Counted from the stretch's first letter, positions 19,175-28,090 are shown. The stretch is 54,330 bases of DNA from ARK-14 sp002899805 (GCA_039793985.1 JBAMMC010000012.1:1-54330); one strand, 5' to 3'. Program-made: numbers and translations. The notes: generated from the sequence alone by a model not told the origin.

Positions 19175-19579
19175 TCAGGGAAACAATCTCAGAACACTCC
19201 TTTCAGCATCTAACACGGCTTTCTTGAACTTAGATGCTTCTTCTATGCTCTTTGAATCTACTCCCTCTGCCAATGGTATGTCTGCCAGCACTGCTCCCAC
19301 AATCAAGATCGGTTCGGCTTTGCTAACTACTATAGCTGAAGGAGCATTGCCGTAGTATCTCAATGCATATAGAACATAGCTACCTACTGTGCTTCCGCGT
19401 GTGTTGGGGAAGATCAGGACTTTTCCCCTCAAGCTGAGCTCCTCTCTTCCTATCCCCAGAATGACTCCTCTCTTCGGATCGACTTCACCAAGGAAGGAGA
19501 TGGGATTAGGATAAGCTAGAATATCTCCTTCTGCGCTTTTTCCATGGATAATCTTAACTTTTATCTCCTTCTCTTGCAT
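19175..19579 (-). CDS. Phosphomevalonate dehydratase small subunit (aconitase X swivel domain, DUF126)
   Basis: 134 residues with the swivel-domain pattern ISFLGEVDPKRG, then LIFPNTRGSTVGSYVLYAL and VGAVLADIPLAEGVD. In the archaeal mevalonate pathway the two AcnX subunits dehydrate mevalonate 5-phosphate to trans-anhydromevalonate 5-phosphate. The serine in GSTVGS is the conserved active-site residue. The ATG overlaps the large-subunit gene end by 19 bp. The decarboxylase for the next step lies just upstream in the same run. Confidence 0.9.
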   Translation of the reverse strand: MQEKEIKVKIIHGKSAEGDILAYPNPISFLGEVDPKRGVILGIGREELSLRGKVLIFPNTRGSTVGSYVLYALRYYGNAPSAIVVSKAEPILIVGAVLADIPLAEGVDSKSIEEASKFKKAVLDAERSVLRLFP

Positions 19580-20763
19580 GCTATCTCACCTATTCTGCGG
19601 AAAGGAATGATTACTGCTTGAGTTCCATGCATCTTTGGAATATAGAAGAAACCTTTCGCACTTGTTACCGCAACCGATTTGAATTTGGATGCGATAAGTG
19701 GAGAGACCACGGGACAAGTATCCCTTATCACGACTGCTCCAATGGACTCTAGTCTCTCAATTACTCCCAGTTCTTTCAGTTTCTCATAGGTGCTTCTAGA
19801 AGTAGAAATCCATATAGGTATTCTCAGCTTGCCGCACTTCGACAATATGCTATAGAGCTCTAAGACTTCGTCCATATCGGCATGAGGACAACCAACGAAT
19901 ATAGCATCGACCTCTATATCTCCCTTCAGGCTTATCATTTTCTCGATCTCTCTCTTTTCTATTGGAACCTTCTCTAGGTGTTCTGCCTCCCCGATGGCCC
20001 AATCATAATCGGGAGTGATGCCTTCTATGTAAGAAAGAGCGATGTCTCCACTTGCCGCTGCTGCAGCAGTATACGACTTAACAGTCTCGAAGCTCATCTT
20101 CGCTCCTTTAATTAGTGGGATCCCGTTTCGGATCTTTTCTCCCACCACATAGCCAAGTGCTCCTGCAAAAGCTGGGTCGTTGAGCTGAATCCCTTCTTCT
20201 AGTATCAATTCGTGTGTCGGAACTCTGTTTTCATCTAAATGAAGCCCTGCATAATAAGTTCTACCTGTTAGGGCGCTCATTAGGGCCAGAGGTCCGCCTT
20301 CTCTATTTGTTCTCGCGCCATAGTATGTGTTAGCCATTGCTATAGCGCTGCTCTCTCCCCAAGCAAGATGCTCCCTGAACAATGGTTTCCTAATTAGGTA
20401 GGGTGTACATGTAAACGTGGGTTCAAATCCCATGGACAGGATCGCTTCCACTATTTCTTTCTGTTTCTTCGAAAACTCCTCTGAAATCCCCATTCTCTTC
20501 CAAAGTTCCATGTCCATTCCAATCGGATTCACGGTAGAAAAAACTCGAACTCTCGCTCCCCTTTCAGCAAAGGATTTCAAGAAGGTCAGACCAGCGTCTC
20601 CAATTGTCATATAGGAGAGCCCGGAAACGTGAGCATGAGGAATTTCGACCAACTTTTCAGCTCCAAGTGATTCTCCTACTTTCACTATGACTTTAAGAGC
20701 AGATGAGATTATTTCTCCATACTTTCCGCTCAACATTTCCTCTTCTTCTTTAGTGAGGTACAA
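19561..20763 (-). CDS. Phosphomevalonate dehydratase large subunit (aconitase X catalytic)
   Basis: 400 residues. AcnX features are visible: HVSGLSYMTIGDAGLTFL (about 45-62), EPTFTCTPYL (Cys ligand, about 114-123), the EAHL-like GESSAIAMANTYYGARTNREGGPLAL tract, GCPHADMDEVLEL (Cys, about 291-303) and DTCPVVSPL (Cys, about 345-353). The three cysteines likely hold the Fe-S cluster. Together with the small subunit it makes trans-anhydromevalonate phosphate for isoprenoid ether lipids. Four bases separate it from the UbiD-family gene, so the steps are encoded in order. Confidence 0.92.
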   Translation of the reverse strand: MYLTKEEEEMLSGKYGEIISSALKVIVKVGESLGAEKLVEIPHAHVSGLSYMTIGDAGLTFLKSFAERGARVRVFSTVNPIGMDMELWKRMGISEEFSKKQKEIVEAILSMGFEPTFTCTPYLIRKPLFREHLAWGESSAIAMANTYYGARTNREGGPLALMSALTGRTYYAGLHLDENRVPTHELILEEGIQLNDPAFAGALGYVVGEKIRNGIPLIKGAKMSFETVKSYTAAAAASGDIALSYIEGITPDYDWAIGEAEHLEKVPIEKREIEKMISLKGDIEVDAIFVGCPHADMDEVLELYSILSKCGKLRIPIWISTSRSTYEKLKELGVIERLESIGAVVIRDTCPVVSPLIASKFKSVAVTSAKGFFYIPKMHGTQAVIIPFRRIGEIACKRRR

Positions 20764-20766
20764 ACT

Positions 20767-22062
20767 TCACTCACCGGGGATCTTAGCTCTCTCGAAGATG
20801 GCTGGAGCAGAAATTGGTTTTGTGGCGTCCAGGCCCATTTTGGATGTTGTCCCATCATTTGCGCTCGGGTCTAAAGTTGATCCTCTCGCCTTTTTAACTA
20901 TGATAAGATCTTCATCGGCCTGGAATCTGGTGGCAATCGCCCATTCCACCTGCAATGGATCATCCGGATCCACATCAGAATCTACTACTACAACGTGCTT
21001 AAGGCTAGGATGAGCTCCAAATGCGGCAAGTATAGCATTTTTGCCGTCTTCTTCGTGATTCTTTTCAATAGAAATAACAGCGTGCAGCCATCCCCCACTT
21101 GCCGGAGTGAGCCTGACTTTATGCACTTTCGGAACGGCTGAGCTCACGGACTTCCAAATCTGGGCTTCCCTGCTTATTCCCATCAACAGCTGGTGTTCTC
21201 CACCACCCGGGAGAATTGCATGGCTCATTTTTTCTCCGTCAATCAACGCCCAAATGCCCTTGATCAGGATCAGAGGTTGCTTTCTAACCCTGTCATATGT
21301 CCCCATTATATCGACAAACGGTCCTTCTTCTATGAGTTCAGCAGTTATTTCTGCCTCAACTACGTAGGATGTTCCCAAAGGAACTGGATTGCCATGTAGC
21401 GGGCTTTTAACCATCTTCACCTTTTCTCCAGTGAAGTTTGGAATTAGCGTAAATTCGAACTCGTTGAATGGAGGGGAAATAGATGCTGTAAGCTCAACTA
21501 TTGGGTGGGTTCCAATCAGAATTGTTATGGGTGTATTTTCTCCTTTCTTCACCCTGTCTTCATATACTCTGTATAGATGCCTAGGAACAATCCTAGCAAC
21601 GGCCCTTTTTGAATCTATCACCTTTATCCTGTGAATGCTCGCATTATGTGACTTTTCGGTCTCAACAACCACAATAGAAGAAGTATAGTAGTAGCCTCCA
21701 TCCTTTTCATAATACTTGAGAGCGCCGAGAGAGTCGAATCCTAATTGAGCTCTCTCATAGTAATCTTCAAATTTTTCATAGATGAACGCTCTGCTTTCTT
21801 CAGTGGTGCTTCTAGTGACCAAATCGTAAAGCTCTTCCATTCGTGATAAACCGAATACCTCAAGCATCTTTTGTCTTGTTTCGAATAAGTTTGAAACTAT
21901 GAGGGGGGAAGATCTTTTCCCTCTTACAAGAACAGCCCTCCTTCCCTGTTCTTTCTTTATAATAAGTGGAATTTCGTATTCTTCATCATATAACTTTACT
22001 CTGTCTTCAAACTTTTCTTTTATCTTTGTATAAGCCTGCTCCAGTCTTAGTTCTCGTGCCAA
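20767..22062 (-). CDS. UbiD-family anhydromevalonate phosphate decarboxylase
   Basis: 431 residues of the UbiD fold. Diagnostic tracts are ILIGTHPIVELTAS (about 181-194), NPVPLGTSYVVEAEI, EEGPFVDIMGTYDRVRKQP (acidic catalytic region) and VVVVDSDVDPDDPLQVEWAIATRFQADEDL. UbiD enzymes need prenylated FMN; no UbiX is in this window. Being fused by operon to both AcnX subunits fixes the substrate as trans-anhydromevalonate 5-phosphate, giving isopentenyl phosphate. TTG start, overlapping the end of the RNA kinase gene by 56 bp; a shorter start is possible. Confidence 0.9.
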   Translation of the reverse strand: MARELRLEQAYTKIKEKFEDRVKLYDEEYEIPLIIKKEQGRRAVLVRGKRSSPLIVSNLFETRQKMLEVFGLSRMEELYDLVTRSTTEESRAFIYEKFEDYYERAQLGFDSLGALKYYEKDGGYYYTSSIVVVETEKSHNASIHRIKVIDSKRAVARIVPRHLYRVYEDRVKKGENTPITILIGTHPIVELTASISPPFNEFEFTLIPNFTGEKVKMVKSPLHGNPVPLGTSYVVEAEITAELIEEGPFVDIMGTYDRVRKQPLILIKGIWALIDGEKMSHAILPGGGEHQLLMGISREAQIWKSVSSAVPKVHKVRLTPASGGWLHAVISIEKNHEEDGKNAILAAFGAHPSLKHVVVVDSDVDPDDPLQVEWAIATRFQADEDLIIVKKARGSTLDPSANDGTTSKMGLDATKPISAPAIFERAKIPGE

Positions 22063-23233
22063 CGGCTACACCTCTGGGTAATAGCTCAAACAATCTGTTA
22101 TTTTCAAGCTTTATATAACCTATTTGAACTGATTTGATTTCGCCAGTATAATCGGTTTTCACCAAAAGCTCTTTTTTGCCTCTAACACCATCCACCACTC
22201 CTGCTCCTCCTGCCCATCCATCTGGGGATACTAGGGCACACACCCTTCCCTTCAGATCTGCCTCTGAGAACAATTCAGGCGAGATGACCTGGTTTTCGTC
22301 TGATGTATTTTTCTCTCCTGATATAGCTGAGAAGGGAGAAGAATACCAGCTGAGTAGAGGAGTTGAATTCAAATCGATCGTTCGCGTTAATGAAGAATTG
22401 AGAAGGGAAATGAATTTATCTCCTTTTATTAGTTTCCTTTCTTCTTTATTTCTCACAGCTCTTCTTGGGGGGCTTCTTAATTTAACTAATTCGGTCTCTC
22501 CCCTCACTAGCTTTTCGAATGTTGCATGTTTCTCGTCTTTTTCTCCGACCATAACACAAAAATCAGGCGTCAAGCTGTTGACCATTCTATATTTGTAGAT
22601 TTCAGCCCTTATGCCTGAAAACCAGCCATCGGTATCAATTATGATGTGAGAGTCACCGAGGGATCGAGCAAGCTTCATTGCTCCCAATATTACTTCACTT
22701 TCAAGGCCAGCCGGCGACAGTCTTCCCAGAAAGAAGAGTTTCTCCCAACCAATTTCCCTAGGCCAGATGCTTTTCCAGCTATAATTTCCTATGGCAAGAA
22801 ATCCCGGCAACCCTATGGTATTTTGTCCTGGGTCTGCATCGAGTAAGCCAGCAATTTCTCCCTTTTTCAGAAAAGAATTCCCAAGCATGGCAGCAAAAGA
22901 AGTCTTTCCGCTGTCCGCTTCTCCTACAATGGCTATCCTGCATTTCCTAGTTGTACATGAATCCAAGATCTCCTGGGCTTTTTTCTTCCATTCTTCATAA
23001 GTCTCCACTTCCTCTCTCCCAGCTCCATCAACTTGGGACAAATACCCTCCGACTAAGGAAATATTGCTGTTCGGAAAAAGTTTCATGATATAGCTTCTGC
23101 TCGCATGGATCAGCACCTTCTCTCCACTGGTGAATTCTGCTCCGTTTATTTCAATGGTTCCGCTTTCGACTGTTAGGTTTGCTGGTCCTTTAATCCAAAG
23201 ATATCTTGGGCTATTTTCTGCATTGAAGTTCAT
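22007..23233 (-). CDS. Polynucleotide 5'-hydroxyl kinase, Clp1/Grc3 family
   Basis: 408 residues. An N-terminal beta domain (about 1-85) is followed by a kinase domain with P-loop GEADSGKTSFAAML, LLDADPGQNTIGLPG (the metal/clasp Asp motif) and the IIDTDGWFSGIRAEIYK Walker-B-like tract, then a C-terminal beta domain. It phosphorylates RNA 5'-OH ends in RNA processing. ATG start overlapping the upstream gene's TGA as ATGA. Its location inside the isoprenoid operon is notable. Confidence 0.87.
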   Translation of the reverse strand: MNFNAENSPRYLWIKGPANLTVESGTIEINGAEFTSGEKVLIHASRSYIMKLFPNSNISLVGGYLSQVDGAGREEVETYEEWKKKAQEILDSCTTRKCRIAIVGEADSGKTSFAAMLGNSFLKKGEIAGLLDADPGQNTIGLPGFLAIGNYSWKSIWPREIGWEKLFFLGRLSPAGLESEVILGAMKLARSLGDSHIIIDTDGWFSGIRAEIYKYRMVNSLTPDFCVMVGEKDEKHATFEKLVRGETELVKLRSPPRRAVRNKEERKLIKGDKFISLLNSSLTRTIDLNSTPLLSWYSSPFSAISGEKNTSDENQVISPELFSEADLKGRVCALVSPDGWAGGAGVVDGVRGKKELLVKTDYTGEIKSVQIGYIKLENNRLFELLPRGVAVGTRTKTGAGLYKDKRKV

Positions 23234-23826
23234 CCCAGTTTCATCCTCTTAAGGATAGCTTTAGCAGCTCTTATGTCTGGATCCTTTTCTTCTTCGAGAG
23301 AGCCCCTCGTAGTTCCATGCTCATCGACCACTTCTACTGAGGCGTCTGTTGAGGAGACAATATCAGCAACTATTCCCCAGAGTTCTTCTGTTTCGTTCCA
23401 GCTTCCGACTCTGACAATCATTTTTTCGTGAGGAATGGATGAGATTTCTTTGATCGTTTCTCCAAGCGATTCAGTGGGGACTTTACCTTTCATTAGAAGT
23501 GAGCCATCGCCGACTACAATGAACGCCGAAATTGAACCCAGGTCTATGCCGACGGCAATTTCCTCAAACATCTCTTTTCCGGCTAGCCTCGGAAAGAGGC
23601 TCATTACATATTTTTTTCCTGTGTCGGTAACGAGAAGTTTCTCGCAATTACCCGTCACTAGGTTTGTGCTTCTTTCGTCATAGAGAACTACCTCATTGGG
23701 AGAGCATAAAAACGGCATAGAAGAAGGTACCTCAAATTTTATATCTATCTCCCTCATTTTTTCAGCTAGGAGATAAAAGCTCTGGGGGTTGACAACAGCC
23801 AATACCAATTTCTTCTTCAAGGCCAT
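23230..23826 (-). CDS. Uncharacterised archaeal protein with RNase H-like core
   Basis: 198 residues, not a family I can name with certainty. The centre, AVGIDLGSISAFIVVGDGSLLMKGKV (about 91-116), has the strand-turn-strand GIDxG pattern of RNase H/RuvC/actin-like folds, and IVRVGSWNETEELW follows. The C-terminus is charged (DPDIRAAKAILKRM). It starts MALKKK and is first in the run with the Clp1-like kinase (ATGA overlap), suggesting a nucleic-acid role. Confidence 0.55.
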   Translation of the reverse strand: MALKKKLVLAVVNPQSFYLLAEKMREIDIKFEVPSSMPFLCSPNEVVLYDERSTNLVTGNCEKLLVTDTGKKYVMSLFPRLAGKEMFEEIAVGIDLGSISAFIVVGDGSLLMKGKVPTESLGETIKEISSIPHEKMIVRVGSWNETEELWGIVADIVSSTDASVEVVDEHGTTRGSLEEEKDPDIRAAKAILKRMKLG

Positions 23827-23902
23827 ATACTCTCATCATAATTCCTACTACAATTAAGGTTATATTCATTTTATTAGATTTTTTCTAGAGAGAGAATTCG
23901 CA

Positions 23903-24502
23903 ATGGTAGAGCAGAGAGAATGCTGGGAAATTCTGATGAGGGAGATCTTTCCCAGTGGAAAGGGATTCGCAGTAGTATATGGGGAGGCAGGTGTCGGAAA
24001 GACTTCTCTCTCGTTGACGCTAGCAGGTTTAATTGGAAAGAGAACTCTTTACATCAATACTGAGGGGAACCCCACTTATGAGAGAGCGATCCAAGTGGGT
24101 GTACCTTCAGAAATAGAATTTTCGGACGATTCCGATGAATGGGGAATCATACTTGATATACTAAAAGTCTGGGGTTCCAAAGAGCTCATCGTTGTAGATA
24201 GTGTCAACAGCATATTCAGAATGTCCGCATCTTATAATATAGAAGCAGCTTTCCGTGCTTTTCTATTCATCTGTTCGTTGCTCAAGAGTTTATCAGAGAG
24301 AGCGATGGTACTTGCTACGGCTCAGGTAAGCTTGTCTGGGGACATACCGAGCGGAGAAGAGGCACTGAAGCATTACTCCACGGTAATGGTTAGGCTCACG
24401 AGAAGAGGATGGAAAAGGGAGGGTAAAGTAGAAGTTGGAGGAAAATTCTTTGGAGAATATAAATTGGAAAGAGGAGGTTTCGAATGGATCTCATGCAGAT
24501 AA
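23903..24502 (+). CDS. RecA/RadA-family ATPase paralogue (aRadC or RadB-like)
   Basis: 199 residues. Walker A is VVYGEAGVGKTSLSLTLA (about 24-41) and Walker B is LIVVDSVNSIF (about 99-109); the L2-like and DNA-exit part is short. These single-domain RecA paralogues of archaea assist recombination; RadA proper has an extra N-terminal HhH domain, absent here. ATG start 76 nt from the divergent minus-strand gene. It overlaps carS by 19 bp. Confidence 0.8.
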   Translation: MVEQRECWEILMREIFPSGKGFAVVYGEAGVGKTSLSLTLAGLIGKRTLYINTEGNPTYERAIQVGVPSEIEFSDDSDEWGIILDILKVWGSKELIVVDSVNSIFRMSASYNIEAAFRAFLFICSLLKSLSERAMVLATAQVSLSGDIPSGEEALKHYSTVMVRLTRRGWKREGKVEVGGKFFGEYKLERGGFEWISCR

Positions 24503-25005
24503 CAGTCGAATTCTTGATGATCTATTTTCCGCCGATGGTAGCCAATGGATCCCCTGTAGTTATTTCCAAGCTAATAAAGACCCATCCAATAGATTTTGGT
24601 AAAAATTGGACGGATGGAAGGAGAATACTTGGCGATGGAAAAAGCTTCGAGGGAGCTTTGGGCGGTATAGTTGCGGGAGAAATAGTAGCTGTTATTATAG
24701 GCTATGCGGCAGGAATGATTGAACAGCTGTCTCTTACGGGGGTAATAGCCTCTTTTGGTGCCATTGCTGGTGATATAATTAAGTCATTTTTCAAGAGAAG
24801 GCTAGGGATAGAGAGGGGGAGAAGTCTTCCGATTGCCGACCAACTAGACTTCTATTTGGGGGCTACCGTTGCTGTTCTAATATGCGGGAAGTGCTTGCAC
24901 CCGTCTTTTTATACTTTCCTGTTCGGACTTCTAATAATCCCTGCTCTCCATATCGCAACAAACAAACTTGCATATAAGCTGGGTCTCAAGAATGTTCCTT
25001 GGTAG
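24484..25005 (+). CDS. carS: CDP-archaeol synthase (CTP:archaetidate cytidylyltransferase)
   Basis: 173-residue membrane protein with about 5 hydrophobic helices. The motif ANGSPVVISKL, then PIDFGKNWTDGRRILGDGKSFEGALGGI (about 36-63), and IADQLDFYLGA (about 118-128) are diagnostic of CarS (DUF46). It activates unsaturated archaetidic acid with CTP to CDP-archaeol for polar head-group addition. ATG start inside the RecA-like gene; its 3' end overlaps the convergent nop10 by 20 bp. Confidence 0.92.
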   Translation: MDLMQITVEFLMIYFPPMVANGSPVVISKLIKTHPIDFGKNWTDGRRILGDGKSFEGALGGIVAGEIVAVIIGYAAGMIEQLSLTGVIASFGAIAGDIIKSFFKRRLGIERGRSLPIADQLDFYLGATVAVLICGKCLHPSFYTFLFGLLIIPALHIATNKLAYKLGLKNVPW

Positions 25006-25147
25006 AAATTCTAGCGCGAATTCTATATGATACATATTTGTCGTCTGGGGAAAATCGGGGAGGATGCGGAATCCTCACCTGTCCTCCACAGTAGGGGCAT
25101 CGTTCCTGCTCAAGGGTGTACCTACCACATACCGTGCACTTCCTCAT
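24986..25147 (-). CDS. nop10: H/ACA RNP protein Nop10
   Basis: 53 residues starting MRKCTVCGRYTLEQERCPYCGG, a zinc ribbon with four cysteines (4, 7, 17, 20), then IPHPPRFSPDDKYVSYRIRAR. That is the archaeal Nop10 signature (P-P-R-F-S-P-x-D-x-Y). It stabilises Cbf5 in the H/ACA pseudouridylation complex. ATG start 25 nt after the aIF2-alpha stop, in the standard L44e-S27e-aIF2-alpha-Nop10 operon. Its short length makes it easy to miss, and its end overlaps carS by 20 bp on the other strand. Confidence 0.93.
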   Translation of the reverse strand: MRKCTVCGRYTLEQERCPYCGGQVRIPHPPRFSPDDKYVSYRIRARISTKEHS

Positions 25148-25172
25148 TAGCCATCTCAATTCCCATCGACCG

Positions 25173-25977
25173 CTAAGCTTTCTCTCTCACAAACTCGAAC
25201 TCAACTTTTTTCTTCTGTGCTTCTCTCTCTGCTTCGTGAATGATCTTTTCCAACGTTCTTTCTCCAATCTTATAATCTGTGGTGATTAGCTCCACTCTAT
25301 ACCTCGGTGCTCCAATGGTATATACGTTGATCTTTACCTGTTCGCTGTTATCACCCTCTTTTACTTTCAGTAGGATGTTCCGTATTCGCTCAACTCCATC
25401 GGACTCAAATGACCTCAGAGTTAGAATTCCGCTCAGTTTCACCTGCTTTATCTGAATATGCTTAACTGCCTCTTCATGGAGTGGAACTATCCATTCTTCC
25501 TTGACTCCCGCAACTCTCAGAGCCTCCGGTCCTTCGAGCACAGCAGCTTCAAGACCAGCGTATATTTCTCCATAATGATCTTCAAGAGGCCATCCAGCTT
25601 CTTTATATGCGTCGTCTAGGGTCTTTCTAATTCTTTGTGCGACTATCTGCAAGATCTTCTCCGCTCTCTGATTTCTCTTGTACCACTGCATCTTCCTCTT
25701 CTTTTCTGCGTCGTATACCCTCTTCAGACTGACGTCTACCTGTCCTTTTTGTCTGTTAACCCTTATCACTTTGACAACGATTTTTTCTCCTTGCCTTATG
25801 ACATCCTTTACATCTTTAACCCATTTCGAAGCTACTTCGCTCCAGGGTAGATAAGCTCTCATGTTGTTGTATTCGTCTAGCTCGACATAAGCACCATAAT
25901 CAAAAATCTCCTTCACAGTAGCGACTACTAGTTCATTTGCCTCAGGAAATTCTTTCCTGGCTCTTACCGTATGGCAT
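25173..25977 (-). CDS. eif2a: Translation initiation factor aIF2-alpha, with an apparent +1 insertion near its start
   Basis: The body is unmistakable: S1 domain EIFDYGAYVELDEY, AYLPWSEVASKWVKDVKDV and KVIRVNRQKGQVDVSLKRV, helical domain, then the alpha/beta domain ending EFEFVREKA. It binds initiator tRNA within aIF2. The first in-frame standard start is a GTG at 25916, which would cut off the first S1 strand. Upstream in the same frame, codons spell ARKEFPEANELVVATV, typical of this family, but run into a stop with no start codon. An ATG with GGGGAAGTG sits at 25977 in another frame. Removing one A of the AA at 25964-25965 joins them as MPYGRARKEFPEANELV, a normal N-terminus. Confidence 0.9.
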
Positions 25978-26033
25978 CACTTCCCCTTCTAAATTGTAAA
26001 TTAAAAATTTGATAGAGATTTTGCTTCTTGGTT

Positions 26034-26234
26034 TCAACCTACTACCTTTATAAACTGTGCCTGCAGCATCGCTCTGCCGCCGGTTGGTCTGACAAGCTGG
26101 TTACCACATATAAGGCATCTGACAGGAAAGGTCGCATGTGAAAAAACTACTTGTTCGTTCCCACAGTTGGGGCATCTGATTAATATAAATTTCGTTCTTG
26201 GCTCTGGTATTGGTATCTTAGTCTTTTTGACCAT
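26034..26234 (-). CDS. rps27e: 30S ribosomal protein S27e
   Basis: 66 residues with a C4 zinc ribbon (RCPNCGNEQ near 20 and RCLICGNQL near 39) and the LVRPTGGRA tail, all typical of S27e. It starts MVKKTKIPIPEPRT and abuts rpl44e (stop of L44e at 26235). Second gene of the operon. Confidence 0.96.
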   Translation of the reverse strand: MVKKTKIPIPEPRTKFILIRCPNCGNEQVVFSHATFPVRCLICGNQLVRPTGGRAMLQAQFIKVVG

Positions 26235-26519
26235 TCAGGCCACCTCCGTGATCTCAAGTTTCTTGAGCCTGATACCCTTTCTATGTGTTATGTAGCCACA
26301 TTCGCTGCATTTAAGTTTAAGCACTTGCTTCTTTGTCGTTTTAGCAAATCTCTTCTGTTCTGGTCTCCTCTTAGAGCCGTACCCTTCTTGCTTTCTTCTG
26401 TACCTTCTCTCTCCTATAGCGAGTTTCCTCCTCTTACCGCCCTTATATAGCATTACAGTATGCAACGTATGTTTTTTGCATCTCGGGCAGTAAGTTCTTA
26501 TTTGCTTGGGCACCTTCAA
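26235..26519 (-). CDS. rpl44e: 50S ribosomal protein L44e
   Basis: 94 residues starting MKVPKQIRTYCPRCKKHTLH. The two CxxC pairs (YCPRC near 10 and KCSECG near 73) and the basic centre YRRKQEGYGSKRRPEQKRFAKTTKK fix L44e. It contacts E-site tRNA. First gene of the four-gene operon; upstream (26520-26570) is A/T-rich with GAGGGA as a ribosome site. Confidence 0.96.
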   Translation of the reverse strand: MKVPKQIRTYCPRCKKHTLHTVMLYKGGKRRKLAIGERRYRRKQEGYGSKRRPEQKRFAKTTKKQVLKLKCSECGYITHRKGIRLKKLEITEVA

Positions 26520-26607
26520 CTTTCTTTCCCTCTTGTCTGGATGATGAACTAGGCTAAATACTTTGATTCAGTAACCTGAATCTTTTGTTATGTTTGGAGG
26601 GTTTAAA

Positions 26608-26745
26608 TAGATATTTCTCGGGCCTTGAATAAGGGTTCCAAGCATGTATTAGATATCGTGAGCTTTTTGTCCTAAAGGGCGAAGCCTCCAGCATCTAGGA
26701 CGAGCTTTTCAGAACCCATCCTCGCTATAAATTAATGGGTTCTCA
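26608..26745 (+). other. Structured intergenic segment, possible small RNA
   Basis: The 452-nt gap between rpl44e and dph2 holds no gene. It has a good TATA-like GTTTAAATAG (about 26609-26618, preceded by GGAGG). Two inverted repeats follow: GTCCTA (26669-26674) with TAGGAC (26696-26701), and GAACCCAT (26712-26719) with ATGGGTTC (26735-26742). No known RNA family was recognised, and C/D or H/ACA boxes are not convincing. Confidence 0.35.
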
Positions 26746-26971
26746 TTTTGAGAGTTTTATAAGTTCTCCATTTGCTGGGCTCTCGAGTAGTTTGCATTTT
26801 CATGTTCAACGGGGGAATATATGAGAGAGTTTGGGAAATTTGTGATTTCGAAAGATTTTTGATGGTTTTATTATCGGGAGCACACAAATACTACTTACAA
26901 CTCCGACATCCCCCTTCATGTTAAAAGACGATATCCACAGTTTTGGGAGCGTCAGGAGGAGGTAGTTTGGT

Positions 26972-28009
26972 ATGTCTGTAAATACTGAGGAAATACCATA
27001 TGATTTCGAGCTAGAGAGATTGGTCGAGGAGCTCAAAGGGGTGAAAAAAGTTCTCATACAACTTCCAGATGGTTTAAAAAAATATTCATACTTCATTGTT
27101 GATTCCCTCTCACGTTCGCTGGGGAATATAGAGATAATGGTATCAACGGATGGGGGATATGGAGCATGCGACTTGAAAATATCTGAAGCTAAGCTTCTAA
27201 ATGCTGAAGCACTTATCCATTTTGGACATACGCAGTATTCCCTTCAAGAAGTGCCGATCGAAAGTGGGAAGTTGAGAATAATATATGTTCCAGCTTTTTA
27301 TAGAGGTAGCATTCCAGAAAGTTCGGTCGACAGCCTGGCAGAAGCGCTGAAGAGAGAAGGGTTACAGAGACCTTCAATTGTAGCAACTGTACAGCATATT
27401 AGACTGATTGGAGAGCTTAAAGCAATGCTAGAGAAGCGCGGCTTTCATCCTATCGTGACGAGTCCAGGAAGGCTTCTAACGGGACAAATAATCGGTTGTG
27501 ATTACTCCGCAGTAATACTCTCGAAAGAAGCAGATTCTGTCGTTGTTATAACCGGGGGTCTGTTTCATTCATTAGGTGTATCTCTTTCCTTTGAGGGGCC
27601 CGTATTTCAAATTGATCCCTATTCGGGTAGAGTGGGCGATCTGAGAAAAGATAAAGAAAGGTGGCTCAAAAGAAGGTTGGCTGAAATGTATAGGGCAAGG
27701 GACTCAAGCAGGTGGGGAATAATAGTAGGGACTCTAACGGGACAGTATAGACCTTCTATAGTAGAGAGGCTGAAAAGGGAAATATCGTCCAGAGGGATGA
27801 AATATTATCTGTTCGCTTCATCCGTTCTCTCAAAAGATAATATATTGAATATTGACAGCGAAAACATTGACGCATATATCGTAACTTCTTGTCCTAGAAT
27901 ACCTATAGATGATTTCACGGAATCTCCGCTGCACAAGCCTGTTCTTACTCCGGGAGAAGCTATTTCAGTCCTAGAGGGGAGAATAGAAGCATATAGGTTT
28001 CCTTGGTAG
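26972..28009 (+). CDS. dph2: Diphthamide synthase Dph2 (2-(3-amino-3-carboxypropyl)histidine synthase)
   Basis: 345 residues. The three Fe-S cysteines appear in GGYGACDLK (about 74), IIGCDYSA (about 174) and TSCPRIP (about 311), one per domain, as in archaeal Dph2, a non-classical radical SAM enzyme. It transfers the 3-amino-3-carboxypropyl group of SAM to a histidine of elongation factor 2. ATG start with GGAGGAGG upstream (26954-26962). It heads the dph2-methylase-csl4 cluster common in archaea. Confidence 0.95.
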   Translation: MSVNTEEIPYDFELERLVEELKGVKKVLIQLPDGLKKYSYFIVDSLSRSLGNIEIMVSTDGGYGACDLKISEAKLLNAEALIHFGHTQYSLQEVPIESGKLRIIYVPAFYRGSIPESSVDSLAEALKREGLQRPSIVATVQHIRLIGELKAMLEKRGFHPIVTSPGRLLTGQIIGCDYSAVILSKEADSVVVITGGLFHSLGVSLSFEGPVFQIDPYSGRVGDLRKDKERWLKRRLAEMYRARDSSRWGIIVGTLTGQYRPSIVERLKREISSRGMKYYLFASSVLSKDNILNIDSENIDAYIVTSCPRIPIDDFTESPLHKPVLTPGEAISVLEGRIEAYRFPW

Positions 28010-28090
28010 GATTCATGTTTGAGAACTTTGAGTTGTGGATTTCATTTAGTTATATTTTACCATTACGTGCGTTAGAAGTGGTGGTTACTC

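Noticed and set aside
26535..26580. Possible C/D box sRNA (ATGATGA followed later by CTGA)
   Set aside because: Only about 28 nt separate the boxes and no proper D'/C' pair is present, too short for the archaeal class; the bases also fit the rpl44e promoter region.
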